In this document: positions 21,183 through 30,068 of the stretch, piece by piece | Position numbering within the stretch: the stretch's first letter is position 1 | Layout of the letters: every line of letters starts with the position of its first letter | Source of the DNA: an uncultured Faecalibacterium sp. | Lineage (GTDB): Bacteria > Bacillota > Clostridia > Oscillospirales > Ruminococcaceae | DNA length: 64,000 bases | Direction: 5' to 3' | Assembly: GCA_902463235.1 (NCBI GenBank) | Contig: CABQER010000002.1 | Coordinates: 1 to 64,000, forward strand | The notes under the pieces: model-generated | Databases searched by the model: none | Told to the model about the DNA's origin: nothing | Seen by the model: the letters and a program-made list of their open reading frames with translations, nothing else | Position numbers and translations under genes: made by a program

Positions 21183-21373
21183 GAGATATGCCAATTTCGG
21201 CAGGTCTATACTGTGCTTAACATAAAAATGCGGCTGCGGGCAGACCGCAGTTCACCCGAAGCTGCTCGATTTTTAGCATATTTCCGGCTATCATCCATCA
21301 TGCGCCGCAGCGCACATCATTCCGGCACAGCCGGAGCATCGCTGCGCCAGCATATCATTTTGCGCAGCAAGCC

Positions 21374-21982
21374 TCATTTTTCATCATGCAGGGTGCCGGT
21401 GCCGCCCTCCACTACGCCGTCATGCTTGAGCACGGCGGTAATGGTGCCAAAGAAGCACTTCACATCCAGCCCAAAGCTGATATGCTCCACATACCAGCCG
21501 TCCAGCTTTGCCTTTTCGGCAATTTCCAGCTCGTCCCGGCCATGGATCTGCGCCCAGCCGGTCAACCCGGGGCGCACATCGTTCGCGCCGTACTTATCCC
21601 GCTCAGCCAGCAGGTCGTACTGGTTCCACAGCGCAGGGCGCGGGCCGATGACCGCCATATCCCCCACAAGAATATTCCACAGCTGGGGCAGCTCGTCCAG
21701 ACTGGTCTTGCGCAGAAAGTGCCCCATGCGGGTGATATACTGCTCCGGGTCGTGCAGCAGATGAGTGGGCATATCGTGCGGGGTGTCGATGCGCATGGTG
21801 CGGAACTTGAGGATCTGGAAATGCCGCTTGCCGATGCCCACACGCTTCTGCCGGAAAAACACCGGCCCGGGCGAGTCCAGCTTGATGGCAACAGCCAGAA
21901 GCAGCAGCAGCCACGAAAGGCACAGGATGCCGCAGGCTGACAGGAAAATATCCAGCAGCCGTTTGATCCGATTCCGATACAT
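21374..21982 (-). CDS. Undecaprenyl-phosphate sugar-1-phosphate transferase (exopolysaccharide-initiating)
   Basis: 202 residues, the size of the short WcaJ/EpsL-type catalytic domain. A membrane segment at ~9-33 is followed by KFRTMR, the DELPQLWNIL motif and GPRPAL, then PGLTGWAQIHGRDE, all diagnostic of the bacterial sugar transferase family. It attaches the first sugar phosphate to the lipid carrier at the inner membrane face. No other glycosyltransferase genes are nearby, so the polymer is unknown. GGAGGAAG precedes the ATG. Confidence 0.9.
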   Translation of the reverse strand: MYRNRIKRLLDIFLSACGILCLSWLLLLLAVAIKLDSPGPVFFRQKRVGIGKRHFQILKFRTMRIDTPHDMPTHLLHDPEQYITRMGHFLRKTSLDELPQLWNILVGDMAVIGPRPALWNQYDLLAERDKYGANDVRPGLTGWAQIHGRDELEIAEKAKLDGWYVEHISFGLDVKCFFGTITAVLKHDGVVEGGTGTLHDEK

Positions 21983-22190
21983 AAATAAAACTTCCTCCGT
22001 TTTCTACGGGTGTACCGCCTTATTATAGCAGTATGGGCAGCATTTTTCAATTGCAGGCTGCGCCCGGCGGACGATATTTGCCGCTTTTGGAGAGAACAGG
22101 GCGCTTTACCTCTTGTTTTTTACCTAATATCGCGCTATAATAGGCAATTGCTATGTTCACACAAGGCTTATTACAGGAGGTAGATAATTC

Positions 22191-23552
22191 ATGGCTACGA
22201 CCAGCCGTTCCGCAGACCTGACCAGCGGACCCATGCTGCAAAAGATCATCTTGTTTTCCCTGCCGCTGGCGGCATCCAGCATTCTGCAATTGCTGTTCAA
22301 TGCCGCCGATGTTGTGGTGGTGGGGCGCTTTGCGGGCAGCACGGCGCTGGCTGCCGTCGGCTCCAACGGTGCGTTGATCAATCTGCTGGTCAACCTGTTC
22401 GTCGGGCTTTCGCTGGGTGCCAATGTAGTGGCAGCCCGGTGCTTTGGTGCCCGGGACGAAAAGGGCGTACAGGATACGGTGCACACCGCCGTGGCGCTGG
22501 GTTTAGTCAGCGGCGTATTGCTGGCGGTGGTAGGCTTTTGCGCTGCGCGCGGCCTGCTGGAGCTGATGAGCTGCCCGGAGGACGTGATCGGCCTTTCCAC
22601 CCTGTACCTGAAGATCTATTTCATCGGAATGCCCATGACCATGCTGTACAACTTCAGCAGTGCGTTGCTGCGAGCCGTGGGCGACACCAAACGCCCGCTG
22701 TACTGTCTGGCGGCTGCCGGTGTCATTAACGTGGTGCTGAATCTGGTCTTTGTCATCGGCTTTTCCATGAGTGTGGCGGGCGTGGCACTGGCTACCATCA
22801 TCAGCCAGACCGTGTCCGCGCTGCTGGTGACCGGGATGCTCGTCCGGGAGGAGGGCGCACTGCGGCTGGATCTGCGGCGGCTGGCCTTCCACGCCGGGAC
22901 GCTGAAGCAGATCTTGCTCATCGGCCTGCCTGCCGGGCTGCAAAGCACGGTGTTCAGCCTTTCCAATGTGGTCATCCAGTCCTCCATCAACTCCTTCGGC
23001 TCCATGGTGGTAGCGGGCAACTCTGCCTCCTCCAATCTGGAGGGCTTTGTGTACACCGCCATGAATGCCTTTGCGCAGGCCGCCGTCACCTTTACCAGCC
23101 AGAACATCGGCGCACGCAAGTACCACAACCTTGACCGGGTGATCCGCAACTGTCTGCTGTGTGCCGTAGTCACCGGCCTTGTACTGGGCGGCGGCGCAGC
23201 GCTGGCGGGAAATCAGCTGCTGCGCTTCTACTCCTCGGACACTGCGGTCATCGCCACCGGCGCTGAGCGGCTGCGGCTGATCTGCGGCTTCTACCTGCTG
23301 TGCGGCATTATGGACGTGCTGGCCAGCAGCCTGCGCGGGCTGGGTTACAGCGTACTGCCCATGGTGGTAAGCCTTGTGGGTGTGTGCGCTCTGCGGCTGG
23401 TGTGGATCGCTACCATTTTCCAGCTGAACCGCACCCCCTTTATGCTGTACATCAGCTACCCCATCAGCTGGGCGCTGACCGCGCTGGTGCACCTGACCTG
23501 CCTGCTGGTGGTGCGGCGTAAGCTGCGCCAGAAGCAGCCGCAGACGATATAA
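22191..23552 (+). CDS. MATE family multidrug/metabolite exporter
   Basis: 453 residues with about 12 membrane segments in two homologous halves, typical of MATE transporters. Conserved features include PMLQKIILFSLPLAAS at the N-terminus and GLPAGLQSTVFSLSNVVIQSSIN at the start of the second half. It is an ion-driven antiporter of unknown substrate. AGGAGG precedes the ATG. Convergent with the ZIP transporter gene across a shared terminator. A second MATE gene is at 57200-58561. Confidence 0.93.
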   Translation: MATTSRSADLTSGPMLQKIILFSLPLAASSILQLLFNAADVVVVGRFAGSTALAAVGSNGALINLLVNLFVGLSLGANVVAARCFGARDEKGVQDTVHTAVALGLVSGVLLAVVGFCAARGLLELMSCPEDVIGLSTLYLKIYFIGMPMTMLYNFSSALLRAVGDTKRPLYCLAAAGVINVVLNLVFVIGFSMSVAGVALATIISQTVSALLVTGMLVREEGALRLDLRRLAFHAGTLKQILLIGLPAGLQSTVFSLSNVVIQSSINSFGSMVVAGNSASSNLEGFVYTAMNAFAQAAVTFTSQNIGARKYHNLDRVIRNCLLCAVVTGLVLGGGAALAGNQLLRFYSSDTAVIATGAERLRLICGFYLLCGIMDVLASSLRGLGYSVLPMVVSLVGVCALRLVWIATIFQLNRTPFMLYISYPISWALTALVHLTCLLVVRRKLRQKQPQTI

Positions 23553-23565
23553 ATCCTTTTTGCAT

Positions 23566-23611
23566 AAAAGCAATGCCGGGCAGGCCAAAAGGTCTGTCCG
23601 GCATTGCTTTT
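23566..23611. terminator. Bidirectional terminator between the MATE and ZIP genes
   Basis: AAAGCAATGCCGG at the 5' side pairs with CCGGCATTGCTTT (23598-23610), flanked by A- and T-runs on the two sides. Confidence 0.85.
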
Positions 23612-23617
23612 ACTATA

Positions 23618-24364
23618 TCATAGGGCCACATCCAGTGCCATCATCAGGGCAAATCCCAGCACGATGCTGATGACACCGGCCACTTCATCCGGTTCCACCG
23701 CCTCAGGGATCATCTCCTGTGCGGTCACACACACCATACAGCCCGCCGCAGCGCTCATGAGCCACGGCAGCGCTGCACCTACCCACTCGGCCAGCACAAA
23801 GGCCAGCACCGCACCCAGGGGCTCCACCAGACCGGAGGCCGCACCGGCGGCAAAGGACTGCCCCCGGGTGCGCCCGCTCTGGGTCAGCGGCAGACTGACC
23901 GCCGCCCCCTCCGGGATGTTCTGCAAGCCGATGCCAAGGCTCAGCGCCAGCGCGCCGCTTACGGCATCCGCGTCCCCGTGCAGCGCCAGCGCCGCAGCCA
24001 GCCCCACCACCATGCCTTCCGGCAGATTGTGCAGGGTGACCGCCAGCACCATACGCCCGCAATGCCCGGGACCGCCAGCCAGCAGCTGCCCGGCGGCATC
24101 CTCCAGCCGTAAAAGCCCCACAGCGCCTAAAATAAGCCCCAGCGCCGGGGGCACCCATGCCGCCCTGCCCTGCGACCGGGCAATGGCCGGAAGCAGCAGG
24201 CTCCACACGCTGGCCGCCAGCATGATGCCCGCCGCCATCCCGCACAGGATGCGCCGGGTAGCCGGTCTTGTCTGCCTGCACAGCAAAAACACCCCTGCTG
24301 CTCCCAGCGCGGTGCACGCCGCCGGGAACAGCCAGATCCCAAGTGTGAAAACGATCCGGTTCAA
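23618..24364 (-). CDS. ZIP family divalent metal transporter
   Basis: 248 residues, eight hydrophobic segments. The ZIP signature in segment IV reads HNLPEGMVVGLA and the one in segment V NIPEGAAVSLPL, both with the metal-ligand His/Asn and Glu positions. Likely imports zinc or related divalent metals. A TTG start at 24364 is preferred because AAAGGGGGA lies 7 bp upstream and the protein then starts directly at the first membrane segment; an upstream TTG at 24415 lacks a site. The small acidic protein gene lies 54 bp upstream. Confidence 0.88.
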   Translation of the reverse strand: MNRIVFTLGIWLFPAACTALGAAGVFLLCRQTRPATRRILCGMAAGIMLAASVWSLLLPAIARSQGRAAWVPPALGLILGAVGLLRLEDAAGQLLAGGPGHCGRMVLAVTLHNLPEGMVVGLAAALALHGDADAVSGALALSLGIGLQNIPEGAAVSLPLTQSGRTRGQSFAAGAASGLVEPLGAVLAFVLAEWVGAALPWLMSAAAGCMVCVTAQEMIPEAVEPDEVAGVISIVLGFALMMALDVAL

Positions 24365-24418
24365 GCCGCATTCCCCCTTTGCCCGTTGTATGCACAAACG
24401 GGAAAAAAGGTGCAAGCC

Positions 24419-24583
24419 TTAGAAATCGTCCTCGCTGCTGTCGCAGCTGTCTGCATCGCAGTCTGTGTCATCGGACGCAAAGCTGTCGGTGCTGTCCGTG
24501 CTGAAATTGCGCTCGAACGCAGTCATGTACTGGGCATAGCCCTCATCGCCGGTGCCAAAGCAGCCAAAATCAAAGTCTTTCAT
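24419..24583 (-). CDS. Small acidic Asp/Ser-rich protein of unknown function
   Basis: 54 residues: MKDFDFGCFGTGDEGYAQYM at the N-terminus and a tail rich in Asp, Ser and Cys ending SSEDDF. GTGGAGG precedes the ATG at good distance, which supports real translation. It lies just upstream of the ZIP gene on the same strand. The acidic, Cys-containing tail could bind metal (inference from composition and neighbour only). Confidence 0.65.
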   Translation of the reverse strand: MKDFDFGCFGTGDEGYAQYMTAFERNFSTDSTDSFASDDTDCDADSCDSSEDDF

Positions 24584-24947
24584 CGTGTTATCCTCCACAA
24601 ATGTTTTTGTTGTTCAGCCTTTCGGGGGTGTCCGTCCCTCGCCATGCTTCTATTATCCACATTTGCAGTCCAATAAAATGGATTTGTAACAGGTTATTTC
24701 AAGTTTTTCTATTTTTGTGTTCCCCGCCCGGCGATATAGGCGCTATCCCGGGCTTTATTTTTACCAAAAAGTCTTTGACTTTTGGCGAAACTTTATGACA
24801 ACTATGCAGATTTTTTACATAGATTATAACTTTCGACCAAAAACCTCTTGATTTTTTTCAAAAACGGACTAGAATATAGCATCGCAGTGAGGTGCTACGG
24901 AGTGCCCGCTGCTAAACACACATAGGAAAAACAAGGAGATTATTGAT
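24584..24947. other. Intergenic region with a possible promoter for the small lipoprotein gene
   Basis: Most of this stretch shows no coding signal. A possible promoter is TTGATT (24848-24853) with TAGAAT (24870-24875), 16 bp apart, ~70 bp before the lipoprotein start. AT-rich sequence with TTGACT is at 24774-24840. Nothing else was recognised. Confidence 0.4.
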
Positions 24948-25211
24948 ATGAAACTCAAGAATATTTGCATCGCTGTTGTTGCTCTGGCTCTGGCTGCTGG
25001 CATGACCGCCTGCGGTGGTGCTTCTGCCGCTTCCGCTTCCTCCACCTCTGAGGCTGCTTCCGCAAGCACCGCTGTTTCCGAGGCTGCTTCTTCTGAGGCT
25101 GCTTCCAGCGAGGCCGCTTCCTCTGAGGCTGCATCTTCCGAGGCTGCTTCCTCTGAGGCCGCTGTCAGCGAGGCTGCTTCTTCTGAGGCTGCTTCCACCA
25201 CTGCCGCCTAA
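24948..25211 (+). CDS. Small secreted lipoprotein made almost entirely of an SEAAS repeat
   Basis: 87 residues. A lipoprotein signal peptide (1-21) ends in MTAC with Cys22 as the lipidation site, followed by GG and then ~63 residues of Ala, Ser and Glu only, mostly repeats of EAASS. No folded domain is present. The repeat resembles the linker between lipidated Cys and the domain in other lipoproteins of this genome (for example at 60243-61121), so it looks like a bare linker. AAGGAG precedes the ATG and a strong terminator follows, so it is a real expression unit. Confidence 0.8.
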   Translation: MKLKNICIAVVALALAAGMTACGGASAASASSTSEAASASTAVSEAASSEAASSEAASSEAASSEAASSEAAVSEAASSEAASTTAA

Positions 25212-25244
25212 GTTTAACGCGCACAGCGTACATAACAAAATAGC

Positions 25245-25284
25245 AAAAGGCCGTTGCACATTATTTTGTGCAGCGGCCTTTTTG
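25245..25284 (+). terminator. Terminator of the small lipoprotein gene
   Basis: AAAAGGCCGTTGCACA (25245-25260) pairs with TGTGCAGCGGCCTTTT (25267-25282), followed by T. Confidence 0.88.
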
Positions 25285-25296
25285 ATTGCACAGAAA

Positions 25297-25399
25297 GATT
25301 TAAATGCCCTCCGCGTGCGCTATGGGCATAATCAGCGGAATGATTTTTTCTTTTTTCGGGATACCGGGTCGTCTACGGACGCCCCGATATCCCATTTTT
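25297..25399 (+). repeat. Dispersed two-part element, copy B
   Basis: Block 25297-25350 has ATGCCC, CCGC, GGGCAT and GCGG in interleaved order. It is followed by a hairpin (25358-25393) with two mismatches around C(TACG)G and then ATTTTT. It lies downstream of the small lipoprotein gene, in the same direction but after that gene's own terminator. Confidence 0.75.
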
Positions 25400-25470
25400 A
25401 TGAAAAAAGACCGCCGCACAAAGCCATGTACAGCAGTCTCCTTACGTTTGAGAAGTAAGCTTTCCCAATA

Positions 25471-26004
25471 TCATTTTTCAAGAATCGCGCGGATCTGGGC
25501 AAGGTCGGCGGCAAAGGTGATATTCCGCTGCCGCGCCGAGGTGGAAAGCCCCATGGCGATCATCTGCCGCAAAAGCTGGTGCAGGGGCTGGTAGTAGCCG
25601 TTCAGATCGTAGAGGATACAGGGCGCGTTCAGCTGCCCCAGAGACAGCTTGCTGATGACCTCGGTGATCTCCTCCAGCGTGCCGGTGCCGCCGGGAAACG
25701 CAATAAAAGCATCACCCAGCTCGATCATTTTGGTTTTGCGGGCGGGCATGTCCTCGGTCACGATCAACTCTGTCAGTCCCTCGTGCTGCAGCTCTGCGTC
25801 CAGAAAGCACTTGGGCTCTACACCGGTCACCCTGCCGCCTGCAGCCAGTACGCTGTCGGCTAAAAGGCCCATCAGTCCGCTTTTGCTGCCGCCGTACACC
25901 AGCGCGTTGCCGCTTTCACCGATCCAGCGCCCCAACTGCTGCACGGCCTGCGGCAATGCAGGGTCGGTGCCAAGGCTTGCGCCCAGATACACGGTAATGT
26001 TCAT
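25471..26004 (-). CDS. LOG family protein (nucleotide 5'-monophosphate phosphoribohydrolase)
   Basis: 177 residues with a Rossmann-like fold and the diagnostic PGGTGTLEE motif (104-112) and YGGSKSGLMG (37-46). LOG proteins hydrolyse the base-ribose bond of AMP or N6-modified AMP. The physiological substrate in this organism is not known. AAAGGAT precedes the ATG. The chromate transporter genes lie upstream on the same strand. Confidence 0.9.
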   Translation of the reverse strand: MNITVYLGASLGTDPALPQAVQQLGRWIGESGNALVYGGSKSGLMGLLADSVLAAGGRVTGVEPKCFLDAELQHEGLTELIVTEDMPARKTKMIELGDAFIAFPGGTGTLEEITEVISKLSLGQLNAPCILYDLNGYYQPLHQLLRQMIAMGLSTSARQRNITFAADLAQIRAILEK

Positions 26005-26026
26005 TGCAGTATCCTTTCTTGCCGGG

Positions 26027-26599
26027 TCAGATGCTCCACAGCACTGCGCCCAGCACCGCAGAAAGCAGGATCATCCCGATGGGGGACGGCGCTTTCTGCG
26101 TTTTCTTTTTATAGGCAAAATGCAGGATGCCCAAAAGGGCAAACACTGCCAATGCACGCACATCCGGGGCAAAGCCGCCGGCAAGGGTGGTAAAGCCCCC
26201 CAGCGTGGAAAGCCCCATGGTGCAGGCAGTGGCTAAGATCATAGCCACCACGCAGGGGCGCACCCCGGCCAGAAAGGCGTTGACCCCGGCGTACTTCATC
26301 AGGCTGTGCAGCGCTGCCGCAATGAGCAGGATGATAACAAAAGAAGGCAGCACCACCCCCACCGTTGCCGCAAAGGAGCCTGCCAGCCCCGCCTGCGAAG
26401 ACCCGATAAAGGTAGCCATGTTCACCGCCAGCGGGCCGGGGGTGGACTCTGACACTGCGATAAAGCTGAGAAACTCGCTCTCGGTCAGCCAGCCATGCCC
26501 CAGCACTGTTTCCCGCACCAGCGAAATCATGCCGTAACCGCCGCCAAAGGACACCGCACCGATGACCAGAAAGTTCCAGAACAATTGCAGCAAGATCAT
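26027..26599 (-). CDS. Chromate transporter, second half (ChrA/CHR family)
   Basis: 190 residues, about six membrane segments. It contains the CHR motifs FGGGYGMISLVRE and ESTPGPLAVNMATF. Full-length ChrA consists of two such halves; here the halves are separate genes that probably form a heterodimer. The start ATG overlaps the stop of the upstream half (ATGA). CHR proteins export chromate in some bacteria; in gut Clostridia the natural anion is unknown. Confidence 0.9.
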   Translation of the reverse strand: MILLQLFWNFLVIGAVSFGGGYGMISLVRETVLGHGWLTESEFLSFIAVSESTPGPLAVNMATFIGSSQAGLAGSFAATVGVVLPSFVIILLIAAALHSLMKYAGVNAFLAGVRPCVVAMILATACTMGLSTLGGFTTLAGGFAPDVRALAVFALLGILHFAYKKKTQKAPSPIGMILLSAVLGAVLWSI

Positions 26600-27171
26600 T
26601 TTGTGCCGCCTTTCTTCCCCTGCCCTGCTGCGTAGGCCAGCACCCCGGCTGCGCCGCAAAGCAGGATGCAGCAGATGGAGGAAAATTTTACCGCCAGCAC
26701 AGAGCAGCCCACCATAGCCGCCAGAACCACCGCCACCACTGCCGTGTTGAAGGGGGTGCGCTGCAAGTTTTTGAGCATCTTGACCCCGGCGGACAGGATC
26801 AGGTAGATGACACAGGCCTGAATGCCCTTAAAGGCATTTGCTACCACTGTCAGCTGCAAAAAGCGGTCGAAGAAGAGCGAAATAAGGTAGATAACTGCAA
26901 AGGACGGCAGGCACACTGCCAGAGTGGAAGCCGCCGCACCGGCCACACCGGCCAGCTTATAGCCGATGTAGGTGGCGCTGTTCACCGCCACAGGGCCGGG
27001 GGTGGACTCGGCAATAGCGACCATATCCAGAAACTCCTCCCGGGTGAGCCAGCGTTTTTCCTCTACAAATTCGTGCTCCAGCAGCGCTACCATGGCATAG
27101 CCGCCACCAAAAGTAAAGGCACCGATCTTGAAAAAGGTGCAAAAAAGTTCCTTGGTCTTGGACATAGGCAT
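26596..27171 (-). CDS. Chromate transporter, first half (ChrA/CHR family)
   Basis: 191 residues with the CHR signature FTFGGGYAMVALLEHEFV and ESTPGPVAVNSATYIG, parallel to the partner gene. Start codons at 27171 and 27165 share a GGAGG; the first is used. The downstream half overlaps by 4 bp. The thioesterase gene lies 15 bp upstream on the same strand, so a shared transcript is likely. Confidence 0.9.
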   Translation of the reverse strand: MPMSKTKELFCTFFKIGAFTFGGGYAMVALLEHEFVEEKRWLTREEFLDMVAIAESTPGPVAVNSATYIGYKLAGVAGAAASTLAVCLPSFAVIYLISLFFDRFLQLTVVANAFKGIQACVIYLILSAGVKMLKNLQRTPFNTAVVAVVLAAMVGCSVLAVKFSSICCILLCGAAGVLAYAAGQGKKGGTK

Positions 27172-27186
27172 TTTTCCTCCGGGCAC

Positions 27187-27924
27187 TTACTGTTTGACCG
27201 GCTCCAGTTCCAGATAGCACTCGAAAGCCGTTTTGTCTGCGTGCTTGGCAATAAAGTACCAGCCATCATCCGAGGAGGTGTAGAACACCTCCACCTGCTG
27301 TCCCATAGGAACTTCGCGGTGATAGTTGATGGAGGCAAATTTCACAACGTTATTGCGCATGATCTCCTGCGGCAACGCGTCGCAGACGATATCCAGATAA
27401 AAGGCGTTGTTGATGTGGTAGTGCAGGTCGCACTGGGAGTAATGCGCCGTAAACAGGCCGGCGCTGGTCAGGTTCTCCCGGCGCTTATGCAGCAAAAGAG
27501 GCAGTTCCTCTTCCACCGTCTCGTTCCAGTATCCCTCTACCGTCCAGCCCGGCTGGCGCAGGATGTGTCCATTCTCAAGGCTGGACATAATCCAGCGGCT
27601 GTCCACCATGGCTACTTCCTGCCCGGCTTCGTCCGTAAGGGTGGTGACGCGCTTGATAGAGCCGCGGAGAGCCTTTTCTGAGCGGGAGCAAAGGGTCAAA
27701 ATCTCACCACGGCGGGGCACGCGGCTGATCCGCAGCGCCTGCTTGCCCACCAGAAACGCTACACCGTGATCCTCAAAAAACTTATCGTCCATGCCAAAGT
27801 GGCGGGCGTGCATGGTGGAGATCTGCTCCACATAGCGCAGCAGGGCGCTGGCCTTGAGCAGGCTGTGGCAGTCTGCATCGGCATTTTCTACCACGGCGGT
27901 GCCTTCATAATAAAACTGTTCCAT
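27187..27924 (-). CDS. Acyl-ACP thioesterase (FatA/FatB-like, double hotdog)
   Basis: 245 residues, typical for bacterial acyl-[acyl-carrier-protein] thioesterases. Two hotdog repeats can be traced: the first to ~125, the second from ~150, with the family helix region HYHINNAFYLDIV containing conserved Asn/His. It would release free fatty acid from ACP. TAGGAGG precedes the ATG. The terminator of the polyamine operon lies just upstream, so this gene likely starts its own transcript. Confidence 0.88.
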   Translation of the reverse strand: MEQFYYEGTAVVENADADCHSLLKASALLRYVEQISTMHARHFGMDDKFFEDHGVAFLVGKQALRISRVPRRGEILTLCSRSEKALRGSIKRVTTLTDEAGQEVAMVDSRWIMSSLENGHILRQPGWTVEGYWNETVEEELPLLLHKRRENLTSAGLFTAHYSQCDLHYHINNAFYLDIVCDALPQEIMRNNVVKFASINYHREVPMGQQVEVFYTSSDDGWYFIAKHADKTAFECYLELEPVKQ

Positions 27925-27943
27925 ATTCTTTCCCTCCTATCGG

Positions 27944-27980
27944 AAAAAGGCCGCCGCACCACGTCCGGGACGGCAGCCTT
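27944..27980 (-). terminator. Terminator of the potABCD operon
   Basis: AAGGCTGCCG with CGGCGGCCTT (10 bp, one G-T pair; 27947-27980) then TTT on the minus strand, 11 bp after the potD stop. Confidence 0.7.
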
Positions 27981-27990
27981 GGCAAAACGA

Positions 27991-29226
27991 TCAATACTGA
28001 TTGCGGGTCTTTCTGCGCACTTTGCGCCAGATATTGAAGCAAGCAAGTGCCAGCATAGCCAGCAGCAGCAACAAAAACAGGTAGCTGCCGCCGCCTTCAT
28101 CGTAGCTCTTCATCTCGCTCCACTTCAGGTCCAGCTCGCTGTTCACCTCGTCGCTCAGGGCGGTGAACACCTTCTCGCGGGCGGCGTCCTCCTCAGACGG
28201 ATAGGCGATCTCGCTGGTTTTCAGATCCTCGTCCAGTACCTCCCATACATCGTGCATGGGGGTGGTGTAGCCGATATACTCGCTGTTGTCCTTGCCGATG
28301 TCGGTCTCGCACATGAAGTTGATGAACATCTCGGCGGCTTCCTTGTGCTCGCTGGCAGCGGGCACAGCCATGCAGTCCACCGAAAGCACACTGCCCTCCT
28401 CCGGGAACACCCAAGCCAGATCCGGGTTATCATCGATCATGGTGATGGCATCGCCGGAGTAGTACACGCCGATGGCCGCCTCGCCGCCGATCATCTTATC
28501 AAAGATCTCGTCCATGACGTAGGCCTGCACCAGCGGCTTCTGCGCCTTAAGCTCTTCTACCACCTCGTCCACCTCTTCCGGGGTGGCGGGGTTGATGCTG
28601 TGGCCGCTCTTGAACGCAGCGATGGCGTAGGCATCGCGGCTGTTGTTGAACATCAGAATATTGCCCGCATACTGTTCGTCCCACAGGTCTGCCCAGCAGG
28701 TAGGGGCTTCGTCTACCATGGTAGTGTTGTAGATGATGCCGGTGGTGCACAGCATATAGGGCACGGTGTAGGCGTTCTGCGGGTCATAGTCCGGGTTGCG
28801 GTAGCCTGCATCAATCTTTTGGAAATTGGGGATATTGTCGTAGTCAAGGGGTGCAAGCATCCCCTCGTTGATCATCTTTGCCACCATGTAGTCGGAGGGG
28901 ATGATCACATCGTAGTTGGCTGCGCCGGACTTGAGCTTGGCGTACAAAGACTCGTTGGAGTCGAAGGTGGTGTAGTTCACCTTGATGCCGGTCAGTTTTT
29001 CAAAGGCGGCCACCACGTCCACGCTGTCATCTGAGCCGTTGGAGATGTACTCGCCCCAGTTGTAGACGTTCAGGGTAACGTTCTGCCCCTTGAAGCGGGT
29101 CCAGTCGTAATCGTCCGACACCGAGACGTCCTCGGTCACCTCGATGGTACCGGCGGCAAACACCGGCAGTGCGGCGCACAGCGCCACAGCCAGCGTCAGC
29201 AGCAATGCAGCAATGCGTTTCATCAT
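27991..29226 (-). CDS. potD: Spermidine/putrescine ABC transporter substrate-binding protein with C-terminal membrane anchor
   Basis: 411 residues. A cleavable-type signal peptide (1-25, ending VFAAG) lacks a lipobox Cys. The binding domain shows VYNWGEYIS and TTFDSNESLYAKLK, and YDVIIPSDYMV, typical of PotD/PotF. A hydrophobic segment near the C-terminus (~385-402) followed by a basic tail probably anchors it to the membrane in place of a lipid. It overlaps potC by 4 bp (ATGA). Last gene of the operon. Confidence 0.92.
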   Translation of the reverse strand: MMKRIAALLLTLAVALCAALPVFAAGTIEVTEDVSVSDDYDWTRFKGQNVTLNVYNWGEYISNGSDDSVDVVAAFEKLTGIKVNYTTFDSNESLYAKLKSGAANYDVIIPSDYMVAKMINEGMLAPLDYDNIPNFQKIDAGYRNPDYDPQNAYTVPYMLCTTGIIYNTTMVDEAPTCWADLWDEQYAGNILMFNNSRDAYAIAAFKSGHSINPATPEEVDEVVEELKAQKPLVQAYVMDEIFDKMIGGEAAIGVYYSGDAITMIDDNPDLAWVFPEEGSVLSVDCMAVPAASEHKEAAEMFINFMCETDIGKDNSEYIGYTTPMHDVWEVLDEDLKTSEIAYPSEEDAAREKVFTALSDEVNSELDLKWSEMKSYDEGGGSYLFLLLLLAMLALACFNIWRKVRRKTRNQY

Positions 29227-30068
29227 GCGCCCTCCTCTCGCAGCGTTTTCTGATCCTTGCGGTAGCTGCGGCTCTCCATGGCATTGGACACCAGAATGAC
29301 GCTGAGGATGACCACAAACATGATGGTGGACAGCGCGTAGATCTCCGGGCTGACCTTTTTGCGGGTCATGGAGTAGATGGCAATGGGCAGGGTCTCCACC
29401 GTGCCGCAGTTGAAGTAGGAGATCATGAAATCGTCGATGGAATAGGTCAGGCAGATGAGGAAGGCCGACAGGATGGCGGGACTGATTTCCGGCAGGATAA
29501 CCTTGAAGAAAGCCTGTCGGGGGTCACAGCCCAGATCCAGCGCTGCCTCGTACAGCTTGATATCCAGCTGCTTGAGCTTGGGGCTCACGTTAAAGATAAC
29601 GTAAGGCACGTTGAACGCGATATGCGCAATGAGCAGCGTGGGCAGACCCATGATGTTGTCCGGCAGCCATGCGGACTGCGCGGCAAAACGCTGGTAGGCC
29701 ACGAACAGCAGCATCAGGGAAATGCCGGTGATGATTTCCGGGTTGACCACCGGGATATAGGTGATGTTGGTCACCAGCAGGCGGCTTTTACGGCTCATGG
29801 AGGCAATGCCAAGGCTGGCAGCCGTACCCAGCACCGTAGCGATGATGGCAGACAGCACTGCTACCTCAACGGACACCCACAGCGCATGGAGGATGGACGC
29901 ATTCGTGAACAGGCTGCGGTACCACTTGAGGGTAAAGCCGGTGAACAGCGAATAGCCCTTACTCTGATTGAAGCTGAACACGATCATGTAGGCAATGGGC
30001 AGATACATGAAGCAGAAGAACAGGATGATGTAGACCCGCTGCATCAGGCGCAGATGTTTTGTTTTCAT
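29223..30068 (-). CDS. potC: Spermidine/putrescine ABC transporter permease
   Basis: 281 residues with six membrane segments and the EAA loop EAALDLGCDPRQAFFKVILP that contacts the ATPase. It overlaps potB by 1 bp (TGATG) and potD by 4 bp, pointing to translational coupling across the operon. Confidence 0.94.
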   Translation of the reverse strand: MKTKHLRLMQRVYIILFFCFMYLPIAYMIVFSFNQSKGYSLFTGFTLKWYRSLFTNASILHALWVSVEVAVLSAIIATVLGTAASLGIASMSRKSRLLVTNITYIPVVNPEIITGISLMLLFVAYQRFAAQSAWLPDNIMGLPTLLIAHIAFNVPYVIFNVSPKLKQLDIKLYEAALDLGCDPRQAFFKVILPEISPAILSAFLICLTYSIDDFMISYFNCGTVETLPIAIYSMTRKKVSPEIYALSTIMFVVILSVILVSNAMESRSYRKDQKTLREEGA

